Below are positions 36,186 to 51,100 of a stretch of DNA of 64,000 bases, piece after piece. A program made the position numbers and the translations under genes. The notes below the pieces were generated by a model, which ran no database searches, was not told the origin of the DNA, and saw only the letters and a program-made list of their open reading frames with translations. The stretch is from Opisthorchis felineus (Eukaryota; Platyhelminthes; Trematoda; Opisthorchiida; Opisthorchiidae). Position 1 is the stretch's first letter; every line of letters begins with the position of its first letter. Location: positions 132,395-196,394 of the forward strand of contig SJOL01006503.1 in NCBI GenBank assembly GCA_004794785.1, read 5' to 3'.

Positions 36186-39100
36186 CTGCAGGTGATGATA
36201 CGATTTACCGCAGGTTTTGAAATTTGTCGACAAAACACAATCATTTAGATGTCATATTATATTCTGCGGTGGCAGATAACAAAACGCATGAAACATACCG
36301 TATGGCGTGTATTCTGCGAAAAAAATGTTGTTCAGAGATTCTCCCCACACAAATATACCAGTGAATTGTCACGCAAAATATAAGTAAAATTCAAACACCT
36401 CACCTTGAGTGCTTGTGCTAGGTTCGTCTTCATTGACACCTAAATAGAAAGAAAAATGGTAAATTGTACACTTTAAATGACAAAGAAAGCGCTTGTTTGT
36501 AACCATAAGCACTCGTAACTACGAGAACCGTTTAGCATTTAGATGAGAGGTATGTAAATTGTGATAAATATATGCTGAATAAGGAACATCTAACACAGGC
36601 GCATATGCCAGCTTGAATTCACTGAAAACTGGTAGACTTCCAAACCAACAGCAAAGTGCACACCACTTACAAGCCTAAAAGTTTGATTACAGTGCAAAAA
36701 AATCATTGTAATATCCATGGGTAAGGCACTGCAATGAAATGGCTTGTCTATAGAAAACGCTTGAAGAAATAAATGTCTCACTTACAGGCTATATACAGGG
36801 GAACACCAAACCATCTTTCTCGTGCAACCGAAGTTTTTTATGGTACTGTTTACAGTTTTCAAGTGTCGCTTTTTGAACGCCTTCACTTTCAAAGGAATTT
36901 CTTTCAAAGGACATGACTTGAAACCTTTAGGCGGATTTCGTTTTTTGTGATAACATGTGTTTGCGTGTCCAAGTAAACCTCATAGGACATCAATGATAGC
37001 TAGTGCTGGCAAGTGTGCTGTTTTTTCATTTCAACGAATATCAACTAGCAGTCACGTAGATGCTAAAAAAGTGCATCCCTTTGTCTACACCTGTTCTTTA
37101 ACGTCATCAAGTCATTGGTGTTGTTACCTTGCGCAGATGTGACATCCTGCTCCTGCATATAACACAAAAGCATGAAACTTACCGTAAAGCGTGTATCCTG
37201 CGACATTAGAAATATTTCCTATGGGTTTCTTCAAAAAGCTTCTACCGATAATTCTGTACACAAATATGTGGACAGCTTTCCAGTGCCTTACCAACAGAGC
37301 TTGGGCTCCGCCCGGCGGTTTCGCTGCCGAAATGAAAACCTGTGGGCGACAAATTCCACATGTTAGATCATAAACTGGCCGCTTAGTAGAAAAGAAGCAC
37401 TGTAAATCCAGTCTTAATTTATACGTCACCTTTGCTACATTAAAAATAGACTATCGATGCATCTGGGCTCTCCAGGGCATGACGGAGTCAGAATTTTAGA
37501 ACACCAGCTAAGTTAGAGACGACTTTGCGCCTTGAATCCGTGCTTAAGATGCATGTTGATAAATTGTTCGTTGACAACATATATGCCAAATAATTCATCT
37601 CAGAAATGCTAAAGGTCGCTGAGATCCCTAGCCGGGGCTGAAAAAGCATAATTTTTTGTTATGATAAGTTGAGTAAAAGGCTAAATCTGATGAGCAAACT
37701 TGAATTTAAAATCCTGAGGCTTTCGCCTAAAACATACAAGCTCGACTTTGGAGCATACAATTTCTTCCTCATGTACATGAAAATGGTAAAAAAACATCTT
37801 GCCGTCTGATAATGGACACATTTACAGCTTGTACTACGTTAACACGGGTCTGATTGAGAGCTGGTTTACGACAGATTATTTTATGGCAATAATTATATAA
37901 ACGTGCATTTAATGTTTCCGCGTACCACGCGGTGCTGCCAACTGTGTTCACCAAACAACACCCTGAACAATAGGGCTGGATTAAACGGTATTCTCAGGTA
38001 GGAAGAATTACAGGCTAATACACGGTATTTTAGAACCTAATGTTCTGTTGAGTAAAAAGTTGAAGCCGAGTTGACGTAGTGGATTAGTACGACGTCGCAT
38101 TTTTAGCCAAAATGAACTCAGTTTTATAGTGATAAATTAGTGATAAATTAGTGATAAATTATTTTTATATTAGTGGTGTGCACAAAGGTTTATAATTTTG
38201 TAACGTAGCGTAAGGAAGCATTTTTCAAAGCAGCAACCAAATTTCCACTGATATCTCTTTATTGTCCGACTATGCATTACAAATGGTAGTTGTACCAGTC
38301 ATTTCATCATGCAGTTTGGAATGGCGCACGGGCACTATTTTGGAACTCGTAAATTAGGAGGAAATTTGTGGTTCAGCGGATGTTCCAATTTTCGCTTAAT
38401 CAAAGAAATAGTTCATTCATAAATCTAGGGAAGTTGGCTACTTCTAGGGAATTTAACAACTTGGAAAAATCTATAAGACAGTGCCGCTTATTCCAAGCAA
38501 AACGTGGATATCGTGAAAACTCATAAAAAAACTTCAATCGTTGTTCAGCTTGATATTTTTAGTGCAGTTTTTAAAGTGTAGGCAGAACGCGGAAGGTCAT
38601 TTCATTATTTGACGTAAGCTACGAAGATTAATCAAAGATAAATTTAATAGCCTTTATTCTCTAATTTACAGGACTAGTGCGCGATTTCAACAACCCTGCA
38701 GAACAACGGTACTGCTACACAATAAACCTGGACACAAAGCGCATACGTCGTTGTTATACAACTCATTTACTTTGGTTATAAATACTTGCAGGAGATCCCA
38801 CGTGTCATTAGTCAAGTTCAGATTTGTTTTTTTTTTACAACAAGATGCTGTGACTAGTTCTTCAAATCATATAATTTTATAGTCCTGTCGTAATTATTTA
38901 ATTCACTGCGGTAGTTAGCCAAAACTAGAAAATTGACAACCAGCAAGAAAGTCCAAAAGCATCCAATGTCTCATTGCCACCGAGGTCGGATTTTGTATAC
39001 TGGTCCTCCAGATAAGGCAACCGATTGAATAATAAAAATAAAATATACCGCGCAGCGATAAAACAAACGAGTTAAAAATATTAAAGACCGAAAGCACTGT

Positions 39101-42100
39101 CACGGTATTTCGGGTATTAAACACAGTTAAATTAATATTCGACTACTCTACCGAAGAGTCAACAAATAATCTTAGACTGATGATAATATATTATCACTAA
39201 ATGGGAACAATTACTTGTTGGTGTAATTTAGGATAAAGCCAAAATGCATTATGTTTGATAAGTGGATTGTCGAATATGTGTTGGTGCACCAGTATGTCCG
39301 CAGTTGCAACGACCACTGCCTGAATTGCAAATGTTTACAATGCATTAGTTTTAACTATCCTGCTTTCAGCTAGATTTTTGGTAAGTTTGTCTCAGAGTAT
39401 AAGTCTTACTGCAAATGAGCAATTTTGTGTGGTCAAAAATATCAACAAAATTTTGTGCTCAAGTGACGCATTCACTGACTAGTGTTCGTACCTCCAATAC
39501 CTGTTATTCAAAATAATAAATCAAAAATTCACTGTTTACCAACTGAGACAACATACGACTGCTTGGCAACCTCTGATCAAAACGTCAATCCTCAAAATAC
39601 ATTCTAAATATAATTGATCACGAAATTCCTCAGACCCAGGAGAATGAATGACCAAATTCATGAAGTAAGTTTAAAGCAAATTTGTGTTTACTACAAGAAC
39701 GGAAATATCTTACAAAAATATAGAGGTTTTCAATAAAAGTAAATTGCTACGTCCAATATAAATGGATTCTTCTGACTCTTTTGTGACTTTTGTATTCCAG
39801 CCAAAAGGGCCGCAAACTTCTGTTTCATTATTTTTATTTATAGGGGCACTAATTTGCATAACATATAAATATGTTAGGCCTAGAAAGTCCAAAGTGTTGA
39901 ATTTGCCGAAGATTAACAAGTCTGGTTTTTGGCTAGCAGCCATTCATAAAAGAAATTTTCATTAGCTGGCTGAATACACACATTATTTCTGCCAATTTAG
40001 ACTAATATTCTGCCGTAACGCTTCAGAACCAAGGGGAACTGACACAAAACGGTACCGGTTTATAATGCATACTACACCACCATGGTGGAAAGCAGAGGTA
40101 AAGAAAATATGGGTGTCCTGATATGGGTGCTAAGTTTAAACAAGTAATTCAGGTTTGTTTATTTATGGACCAAACGCTATCGAACGCTCTCCTTTGCATA
40201 TATTTTGGCTCCCAAGTGATGAAACATTAGAGAAACTGTGAACGTCTACGCGAAACCAAGAGGCTCCTGTCTATAAGTTAGAAAATTTTCCGTGATGTTT
40301 AGCCACAAATTAATTACTACAGAAAGCTAAAGCGCATAATATGCAAAAGCTCGCAGTTTGCGCTTATTTTCATGTACAGAATACATGCGATACACCTCAC
40401 GGTACGGTGGGGCTTGAAAGTGATTTTTCGGGCGTTTTTCAATGTTACCTGCGCTGGCACAATACAATCAAGGTAACATAAGCGGACACCACAGAAAACA
40501 GTCAAAACATATTTTTAGCGATAGGGTATCTATTGGGAAAAACTATAAATCTCCCATTATGTCTCCACAAGGATAAATACAAGATGGCATTTCCCCACGG
40601 AATTATAGGCACTTCGGAATACAAGCATGCAAAGTACTTCTATATTAGTGCTTCTTTAAGACTTTTGACTCCCAGCAGCTCTCTGAAATTTGGGTCCGTA
40701 TGAAAGCGACTGTGTACTTCAGGTTTTTTCATGGCGCTGTGTCAGGAAAAATATTTACTTCTTTACAGAAACCTTGGAACACTTGACTCGGCGGATCAAG
40801 CTGTGCTCAATAATGACCTGTCATTTTAACGCACTGTTCTCATTTCCCATTAACTCGTTTAATTGTGGTTTATCTCTCGTCTGGTATTCAAAATCTTTGA
40901 TATGTTGCATATAGTTTATGCTTGAATTGTGCAAAAATTCAAAAAATCCGGGATCACTAATAACGTTTCTTATGATCGGAGCACCAAATAAGGCGCAGTC
41001 TGATATTGAAAGGAGCATATTTGCTAATAACTTCTGATCATTGAGCTAAATCACACAGATCGTTAAAATGCGGATATAGCTGTCCGTCTTTGTGTCGGTA
41101 CTGACCTTTCCTATTTAACAGGCCGCTCCAAACATCCAGTCTGCACAACTAACTTTTTGTGTAATTCTGAAGTCAATGGACGATTATTCAGAACTTACAT
41201 AACCAATCATTAGTTTGGTTCAGTTACTCCTCCCTATGGTGTTGTCTCCTATACTGCAGTCGTTTAAACTGAATGAGATCACTGATATATTTTATATCAG
41301 TTCAGCCTAAACCACCTAGATGACTTGATTTATGCATGCAGGTATTTGCGTTAGTGCTCTCAAAAGTGTCCACAAATTTTGCATGCTTTAAATGTGCTTT
41401 TGATGAAACTCCTCCATTGGAAAAATTGAATTTTGCAAAAACTGCGACGATGACACTAACACGTATGTTACTGGCAGCTGCAAGCTTTGAGAGTTATAGC
41501 CAAATACACCTCTTAAATGAAAACTCAGCCTCTATTACGCAGAATTCGGCAGCAGCGTTGGTTCTTCATATAAAACAGGCAACAAAGTGAGCATCAACTC
41601 TGGGCTATTTTAGTACTCAACACATCTTTGACCGGTAGGTTTGACTAAATTTCAGCGGCTTTGGTAGGAAAACACTACTTCGGTCTCTTCTTAAGTATAT
41701 GGAAACGTACTCTCCAGTAAACAACGAGGAAAATCTTTCATGTAGTACGTAAATCTCTTCTATAAGCCCGCTAAATCGGTATCTGGTCATTCATTTTGTT
41801 TAAAAATTACTTCAGGACATCACATCCATAGAAGCATAATGGCTGTCCAAAATGTGATAACTGAGCAAATATCCTCCCTTAAATGAGCTTCATATTTTTA
41901 TCTAGTCCGTTCAGACATTCGTAATGTTTTGCGGCGCCGATTTGTGGCTCCTGTCCACAACAAATAGTAGCTGCAACCCGGTTAAGGCGCAGCTTTATTT
42001 GCCAGTTATTGTAGAAGCCAGAGTTTAACAGTTACTAGCTGAAGTCGGTGGTCGTTCTGAGAGGTATTATAGTACATATTTAAAGATGAAGCTGTCTTTT

Positions 42101-45100
42101 TCAGAACTATACGTGTACAGTTATGCAATGACACTCACATTTAAGGGAGAAGAGCTTTATAGGATGAACTGGTGATCGATGGCTACCGTAAATTCTTAAT
42201 TTCGACCTGTCTTCTAATGAAATTCTAATCAGGGAAAACGCTACTTAACAGCGCAGCTGAAATTGCCGATAATTGCTTTTACAACGTTTTGCTGAGGTTT
42301 CTTGATAAGCTTTGGCTTTTCGCTGGGCCGCACGACAAAGTGCCCCAAACCGTTTTTTGACTGGCATACGCATTTGATGACCAAGCTGGCAATTGTGAGC
42401 AGATTACCTATTGTTGATTGGATATTTCCTCCGAAATCTGTTGAATCTGCTTATGCGTTCCTAATCCGATGTTTTTGCCAGACTGTAACAGTATACCTTG
42501 AAGGAGGATGATAAAGTCTTCAGTCTGGTGGCAGTTAGTATTTATACACATATGAATGTAAGACGCACCGCAGCGTAGTAAACCTCACACCTGATAGAAA
42601 CGTTGGTGTCAAGCCTGTACCAAATTTAACTTATGCTGCTACACACTCCTTTAATTTGGCTTAATCATGGTCAGAGGATGGCTTTATGCTGGACGGCCGG
42701 GTCTAATACAGCTGCTCCCTGAATAGACTTTCCGTTATCTTGCTCGTCTCTAAACGTTTCCGGTGCACTGAGCATACAGACCATGCAGCCAGCTTACTAA
42801 GGTTGGTTGTTCATATTTCTGTGGAATCAGTTAGTTACAAGGGAGCTGTATAGTTTGTACACCCCATAGCTCCAAGCAAACTCGTGGCCCAAGTTTTGCC
42901 TAATAAGCAGCACCTAGTGGCTTTACTATTCAGAAAACTTCAGCTGATTTAAGTTGATAATGACAAGCTATCGACATTTCGCGGCTTAGTATTGTACACA
43001 GGATAACCCAGTATCATTGGCGTCAATGCCGTTTGTCACCAAAGCGAGAATATTTTATGGTGGTTGCTTTAAACGACATCAAATTAGGTTTGAGTGTAAT
43101 TTGCACTCGGGATCCGCCAGGTTACCCAACATGACTGTTAGTTTTGGATGTTTTACCATGATTTCTCAAATCTCTCCGGGCTCGTTTCCACCCTTCGCTT
43201 GGTTGTGCGAAAAGAACCCTTCGGCGAAGTCCGTCAACTGGCATACGCAGCACGTGCGCAAGCCAGCTCAACCTATACAGTACGATCACCTCATCTATCG
43301 TAGGTGAGTTATTTCTTCCGAAAAGCATCCCGAACAAATTATGGATTACCAATATAAAGTAGCGTGAGTGTTAAGCACAACTGCATCGATTAGTTAGGCA
43401 GACCTGCAGGTTAACAAGATCTCTCGATCAGAACTTTAGGCGTGGAAGTTGTTTATATGTGAGAATGTTTGTGCGATCCAGTGGGCAGGATTGCAATGAG
43501 TGGGATTTAACGTGCACTAAGGAGCCAATAAAACATGCACTTAAAAGGGTGGATCGGGGATCCTCATGTTGCGCCTACGATGAATAGTCATGTGAAACAA
43601 TAATCGTTTTGATTTTGGCAGATAACCCAATACGTTAACTCGCAACCAGAAAATTTCAGGAATCTTTTGCCTTCAGTTAGCCAGAGAGATACCATTTTCC
43701 CCGAAAAAACTGCTCTGGAGACGAGCAACCCCCTCCTACTGATCAAGTCACCTCGTTTCGCAAACGCGACCCTTGGCAAAGCGAATGCCAATGTCATTTC
43801 CAACAAGTCTCATATCACTAGCTACGGAGGCAACTGTGTATCGCTACTGATGAAACATCCTAGTAATGTCCCTTCAAACGTCATAGACGACTGGTAAAAA
43901 TGGCAGAAACGCTCTGGCGTGATTGTTCTTTATTATTTAGTACTTAACGGAAGCCCATGACCTTTAAATGGAATGCTTGAGAATGTTCACGTAACAAAAA
44001 CTGAATGCAAATAAATTTTTGCGTTTTCGCCCATAAGCGTGTAACCGCTTATTCGGTGTTCGTCAGTGTACCATACCAGAATGAACGACTTTCCATCACG
44101 CAACGGTATCCATATTTAACTTGCAAATTTGCCGAAAACTAGTGCTATAAAACCGCTAGTGGCGAAGCATTTTTTCGATCTGCCAGTAGTTGTGCTGACG
44201 AAACCAATATGGTTAAATATGGTTTAATCGATCTGTATGGTTGAATCAACAACAATGCTTTGTTGTAGGTTTTTTGGTATATCATTCATCCAAATTTCTG
44301 CAGACAGGACATTACAATCGAAAAGTCGGGGCAAAATAAAAGGTTCTGGACTTGTGGCTCGCTTAAGAACGATCCAAAGAAACGAAGTCTTGTTTTGTGG
44401 CGCAATTAACATTCTTGATTGTCCGGACTCCCGTTACTGCTGAGCGCTTTTTAAAACCTGCACCTTTGAAAATAAATCAGTCTTCAAAGGGAGAGCCTCT
44501 GGGTGCTCTCATCCTATCTTGTAAACGTGTGTCCTAAAATGCTATTATTGCATTCTGCATGTAGGTGTTGACCGAAGTGTACCTATTCCAATCTTAAACA
44601 AACTTCTGCATCCTATTAATCAGACCCTTTGACTGTTCATACCGAAATTTAAACTGTAGTATAAACTGTTGCATAGAAGACTGCTGACCCTCGTTGTGAT
44701 AAGCCCTACTCAACTAGATATTGAAATGCCCGCAACCATCCGTTACCTCAGCATCTCCTTCACGGGTATGCTTTCAAGCTGCAATTGTTGAGACCGTTTT
44801 GAATATATCCGTAGCTGCGCCGCACGTACCTTTGATTCCGGACAGCGGCTGCGACGGTGAGTGCTCAGTTTGCATCAACTTAGTTCCCATAAAAATAGAT
44901 ATACAATGTTGGAAACACTCCAAATCACTGCTAAACACACGATGAGTTTCTTCTCACTTCCTTGCATTCAATTTTGTGGGCACAATTTGAGCACAGTATC
45001 GAAACATCCACGTGCAAGCTCAAGCCCGAAAATAATATAAAAGAAAGAAAAAGTTCAAGAAGGACTGGTACTCAACACGCATACTGAAAGCGAAATGGTT

Positions 45101-48100
45101 TACTAGCTATAATTATGAAGCAACGCCAAGCCCTTAAGGTACACAGCTATACGAGAAACCAGTAGAAGTACAAACTGAACGAGCAAGTAGATATGACTAC
45201 TGAACAGGGGTCTGACTCAGTAGAATACCCGTTCAACCATAAAAAACGAGTACGAATTGGAACGAAGAATACAAAATCCAACAGCATAGAAAGCACAGAA
45301 AATCACCCAAACGCGTGAATCCCCTTCATCACAAAAAAAACAACTATAGCAGACAGGAAGGTGCAGCCAGCCGAGCCGTCACTAGACAATCAAAACTTAT
45401 CTTAAGAAAACTTTACAGCAAACAAGCCGACTGGACCAAATTAAAATTCTGAATACAAAAACCACCGAAAGGGACAATTAAAGTAATTGAAAGCAGAGAA
45501 AAGCGCAATATTATTCGTCACCAAATGAGATGACACACTTAGGCGCATCAGTACCATCATTAGTGATATCATTAGTCAAGTTCATTGATGACAAAACGTT
45601 TGCAAGCTGATTTGAGACACGACGAACAGATCAAAGACCACCGCTCAAACGGCAATGAACCGTAGGCCGCTCAAACATAAGGATGTCATTATAAGCCTGG
45701 TATGTTTGGGGTATCTTTTGCAGCACTTGGATGATTATAGCTTTATCAACAAATGGCATATATGCAAGGTGAAAAACCGACTTTCCTAAAATTCACTTGA
45801 ACCAAACTGTTGCATAATATTCAGATCTTATTCACCCAACTGTAAAAAAATCCCTACATCACTAACGGCAGTGTCTTTGGTTGTCCGGCACTCAGTGTCT
45901 AAAACGGTAGTTAGATAAGGCTTAACGAAGTAAATGCAGAAGTCACAGTAAATATCACAGCTCAGAGGCGATTTCGGGGTTCCTTGGAGTGCACTCTTTG
46001 AAGTTTAACAATTGTTTAGATGCAACCATAGGTTTTCAAATTTGAACGACCTGGGAAAACTTCAGCTGCTATCTTGAATGCCCTGTTATCTTATGGTGTT
46101 CATAGCAGGTTCTGCGTCCCAGTAAAGCAACAATGCAGAGACGTCTAACAGCAAAGATAATCTTTTGAGATGAGCTGGTAGCGTCTAATCTGGGGGCCTC
46201 TTATTCCTAATAGCGTGAGGGTTTGAGGTTACCCCTGGGCGGAAGACGGAAAAATGTGATGATCACATTGCTTTTTAAATTTGACACTTCCGAATTTAAC
46301 ACTCTTGGTTTCCGCCGAGGAAACACAAGTGACACCTGGTTTATTTTGCACCACTGCAGGTATAGATATGCTACTGACAATACACACGGGACTATTTGCA
46401 ACAACGTAGAACCGAGTACGCATCATTCACTCATAATTCTAATGTTAGTAGCACTACAATGGGAGATATTCATTACGTTTTTGCGGTTGACCTCAGTGTC
46501 ACTGAGTGTCACTGAGTGACAAAAATGTTAAAACATTAGATTGCATTTACCGCATACAAATGAAACTTAGCGTGTCTAAATTACTGAAAAATCGGAATAG
46601 TAATCAGCTAGCTGCCATACTAAGTTTTCTTTGGATAATCAAAATCTGTGTTGAAGAAATCACCGATTATAAACATGTTATGATTTCAACTGCTTTATTT
46701 AATTTTGCTCACCAACGGCTGCCATAATCCGAGCTGAAATATATATATGCAGTAATCTTTCAAACTGTACTGTGACCAACAGCAGGTAATTGTAAATGCG
46801 GCACCCGGTGAGTACTGAACAGCATTGGCGTTAATGTCTGGTATTTTGTCGTTCAGTCCCGTTTTATATTTACTTTCGAAATTTGTGCCATGCATTTTTG
46901 AACGCGTTTTGCGGCTTTTATTCAATATTTCCTCCCAAAGTACTGCCAATTAATAGCATACGTCTAATTTTGTGAAATAATTAGTACTATATGTGTGTCA
47001 TTTTCGCTATAAAAAACTTTTGCGTTTGAGCTTCAGAAATAGAGTGTGGGTTTGTTATAACATGGCACCACTTGTGCTTGATGTTGCGCATCTATGTTAA
47101 CAGTGGCCTGAGCTGTATCCCGTTGTTACCTACAGAAATGCCTCGTTACGGACAACCACCTAGATGCGCGTAGAATATTCTTTACTATAACAAAGCGATG
47201 CTGTCAGCGTTTCAGTATTTTTACTCTTACTTAAAACATTTGTATTACCGCAGTTTAAAAACTGTCATTATCGTCCATGCGACGCAGGCATTTTGTTTCA
47301 CAGGCGCATTGAGTGCTCATAGCATCAATAGTGGAGCCTTTTATTACAACAAAATATGTAGAGGGAAAGAATTCCCTAAATCACAATTTAGGTTTGCCTG
47401 GAAGGTAAACATTTTGGTCACGATATACAGTCTCTTTGGTGCCAAAAAACCGTAAATAAAACTGTAGCTCAATTAAACAAGAACGTAAAATCTCAATAAG
47501 AATTAGCCTCGGATTGATGTTAAAATGACCGGCACAAACAACTGGGAACTTCGGGCGATTATTGCGGCTTTCATCTTGTGCCTAATACCATAGTAGTGGG
47601 TGGCAAATAACCGTTTACAAAAAATGCAATTTCAGCTAAGTAGGCATTCATGCTTCTCAGGTGAACGGTGACACTTTTGGTAACATTCTGGGTGTCTGAC
47701 GATTAAGGCTGCAGTTTTCAGCTGTGATTAGGTATTTGCGTGCCTTTTGCTAGTCTTTTGACAAAATGGATCTTAAAATCATAGGCCATTTATGCGCAAA
47801 TAATCCGTTGTGGATGCTCCTAAAATCCAAGCTGCACTTTTGAAAGCAACACATTTTAACCACTACGTACTCGTTAATATTTTTGAGAATGCGCTCATGA
47901 AATGAACATGAACTTCACCGCTCACCGGTCAGTGAAAAAAATAAACTCCCACTTTTGTTTGACGCAGAACGTTCATTCAAATTTCCCAGTATTAGACAAC
48001 GGTCTTAATTTTTGGCCGGCTAAGCTTGTCACGAAACAATTCTCTATGTCTTTATGAAGGTGATCTAAACCTAACGGTTTAACAGCAAAACCTATGACGC

Positions 48101-51100
48101 TGTTTGGGACAAAACGAAGCACATAATTATGAACCACGTTCCACTCCTGCTGGGCCTACTCCTCCATTTGGTTGCTCCCCGTGAGTTAACCATCAAATCA
48201 GATATATTAGTAAATATTATTCTCAAAAACGTTTCTAAAAGATGCAGGCTGTGGCTGTGGAAATTTTTCTGAGCTCCAATGTCTCCTCTGCTGGCTATTG
48301 GTGCTGTATTGCTAAGACAAACTGCGCGTTGCTAGTGGTACAGTACTAGATCTAAAAGTGTGGAACACTTCAGTCATGGAATTACAAATTATAAAGAAAG
48401 TGAAACTTACACATCTGCCGCGTGAATACATCTATAAATGTTGCAAATCACCAGGAATAAGACGTCTTCTAACCAAAAAACAATCTTTGCCTCTCCGTCA
48501 GAAATATTCCTTACCCAGCTTGAGTTTTGATTTCTCTTTTGTGTATAAAATAAATTCAAAAATTATGGTAACGTTAAGAATTTGCTTGTGATGCACAAAA
48601 CTAAGTAGATGATGCGATCTCTACACCAGAAGAAATAAAATTACTACTTAGGAAGCATTGAGAATTTTTACCGATTTTCAGCCTGGTTTCTTCTAGAATG
48701 TGATAAAAAACAAGGGGGGCGATTATCGTCAATTTTACGTATGTTGCAACAGCACCCCTCAAATTTATGTTTGCATTTTTGTACTCGTTTCAAAACACTT
48801 TTTTAATGCGCTGAATACACATTGCAATTTTAACTAAAAATTTAGCTTATTTTTGAATCAAAATAATAATACAAGGCCAGTGTTGTTGCAAACTGCAGTC
48901 AGGGATGAATGCGCAGCCTTTTGCGCTGATTGTGGTCCGCATTACCCGGTTCTCTAGAGCAGCTCATTATTCAGGAGGTGACAAAAGCTAGATTGTTCAT
49001 TTGGAAAATTCCAAGCTTGTTTGTATTGGCCAGCAAGGAACACTAAACGTGGGTGTTACATGATATCTAGCAAAAAGTATGATTTGAAGGCTACTTACTT
49101 GCAAGTTTATAAATTAAAATGTGGGGGCCATTCTAATGAAACGCCCTGTTTTGCTGATGTTTGCCCCAAAATTCTACTGACGTCCTTTGCCAAAAATGTC
49201 GTTTCTAATATTGTAAACAATGTCAGCAGATAGAAAACCAGTCAGTAAATGTTCTCGTGACGTGGTTTCTCGTACTGAAGGAAGAGTGGCCGGATATCCT
49301 GTCTACATAAGATCTGATCACACCGCCAATAAGCCACTTGTGGTCAAATGTTTAGGTGCTCAAACGGTCAGATTTACCCTAAACTTATTTGGCGTTTAAA
49401 CAAAACATCCCGCTAAAATTGGTCACTTGACCCTCGCATGACAAGAGCTTTTTCATTGTGTCCCCACTGCATTACGGATATTTCGCATCGCATGAAAACC
49501 ACCATTCGTAAATAACGTTTTTCTGTGCAAATAAATCGCACGGTAAATAATTCGGCAATAACCACATTATGGGTGCCAAGTGAATCCCAAAATAGAGATA
49601 TCGGTAAATTGGAGGGGCATTGGACATTACAAAAAATATTGCGATCTAACAGGGAAAAATGTTAGAGGGTTTTATTTTGACTTGGAAAAAGATGAGAGAG
49701 CTTGCGCTTACCAGCTGCAGATTCAACTCGCCCTGTTTTAAAGACAAATGAAGTGTGTGAAATATGGTAAACGTAAATGGTAAACCATCCCTTTAAGACA
49801 AACGTGGCTGCACGACTTACAGAACCGCCCGCGCTTACCAGAGGTTACCTATTTGTTAATCTCATGCAATTTTCTCAGCTGGAAATCGAATACAGTTGAC
49901 AAACGTTGTCACGTCATGTCTTTTAACGTTTACAAAAGACCGGCAAGTCAGATTTATGCCTCAGATGAGTTCATTATATGTTGCTTCATGGAAATTAGGC
50001 AGAGAAAAATCTTACAGAAGGAAAGGTCACTTAATGAGTGTACATTCGCAAGCTGGCTTACAATTTTACAGACACATCATTCTTACGAGTTTACTTAACA
50101 ACCGGATGCAGCCAGATCCACCAGGCAAAAGCAAAGCTTACGCCCTTATGCATTATTGCACACACACAGAAACAAAGTTTACATGGACATCAGTATACGT
50201 CTGCGTAATTTTAAACATCGTACCACAAATGACAAGTGGTATTTTTAGGAGATTTTTGGAACCCCTCTTCAGATATAGCTTTTCTGTACATAAATAACTG
50301 GTTACAGCATGTGCTTCAATATATCAGACCGTGCAGCCCGTAGACAAACTCTTTATTTAAAAATTCCTACTTCTATTAAGTGGTGGCTACCTTTTTTACT
50401 TTACTGATTTGTTTTACATTCTCATCCACTTTTTTCCTGAACCAACTTTTCTAAAAAATGGTTCGCATTTTTACAGAGCTACTGTGAGATTATTATTTAA
50501 TAAAATAGTACACGTAAGGGTTAGATGCTGGGTTGGCAGAACGCTGGAATCAAAGTGATATTCCCAACGACCCTTTGTTTTAATTTGCCAATGCGACTGT
50601 AATCTTAGGCCCAACTCACCGTGTTCCTCATTAATTTGTTCTTTAAATGTGCATGTATAAGAATGGTAAGAATGCGTTTGCCAGGAGCCAAAAAACTGAA
50701 TTATACAAGCTCTTACTAAAAGCAATATCAATATCAACAATAAAATCATAAAATGTTCTTCATTAAATCTGCTCTTTAGAAGTGCTTATGTCGTTACATA
50801 CCAAATTTAATGAACCGGACTAAACTTCTGTGCCTTTTGGGGGCGTCTACACGGATAATATTAGGACAAAACTCATTGTTGGAAGTTTTTTCACTGCCAA
50901 AAACCTTGCAAGATTTAGCGTTGTGGTATAGGTTGCCAGTCCAGCCATTTATGCTGATAGATGAGAACTTGACAGGATTTTTGAATAATGTACTCGGTCT
51001 TGTGAGCTTTCATTATTACCCAAACAAAGGTATAATCCGATTACAAACTTTATTCAATAATGTGATCCCTTGAAAATCTGCACAATTTAAAACCTTGTGC

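Noticed and set aside
41306..41341. 36-nt + strand exon with strong acceptor and CAG/GTATTT donor
   Set aside because: Open only in phase 2, whereas all better candidates are phase 1.
42798..42818. 21-nt minus-strand micro-exon with excellent splice sites
   Set aside because: Contains a TGA in phase 1, so cannot be part of MEG-B in the frame used by its neighbours. It shows that splice-site quality alone gives some false positives.
50717..50749. Minus-strand ATG with an Ile/Leu run before GTAAGA, resembling a signal-peptide exon for MEG-B
   Set aside because: The coding part is 33 nt and ends in phase 0, which does not fit the phase-1 exons; several MEG-B exons would lie upstream of it; the run may simply be T-rich DNA.
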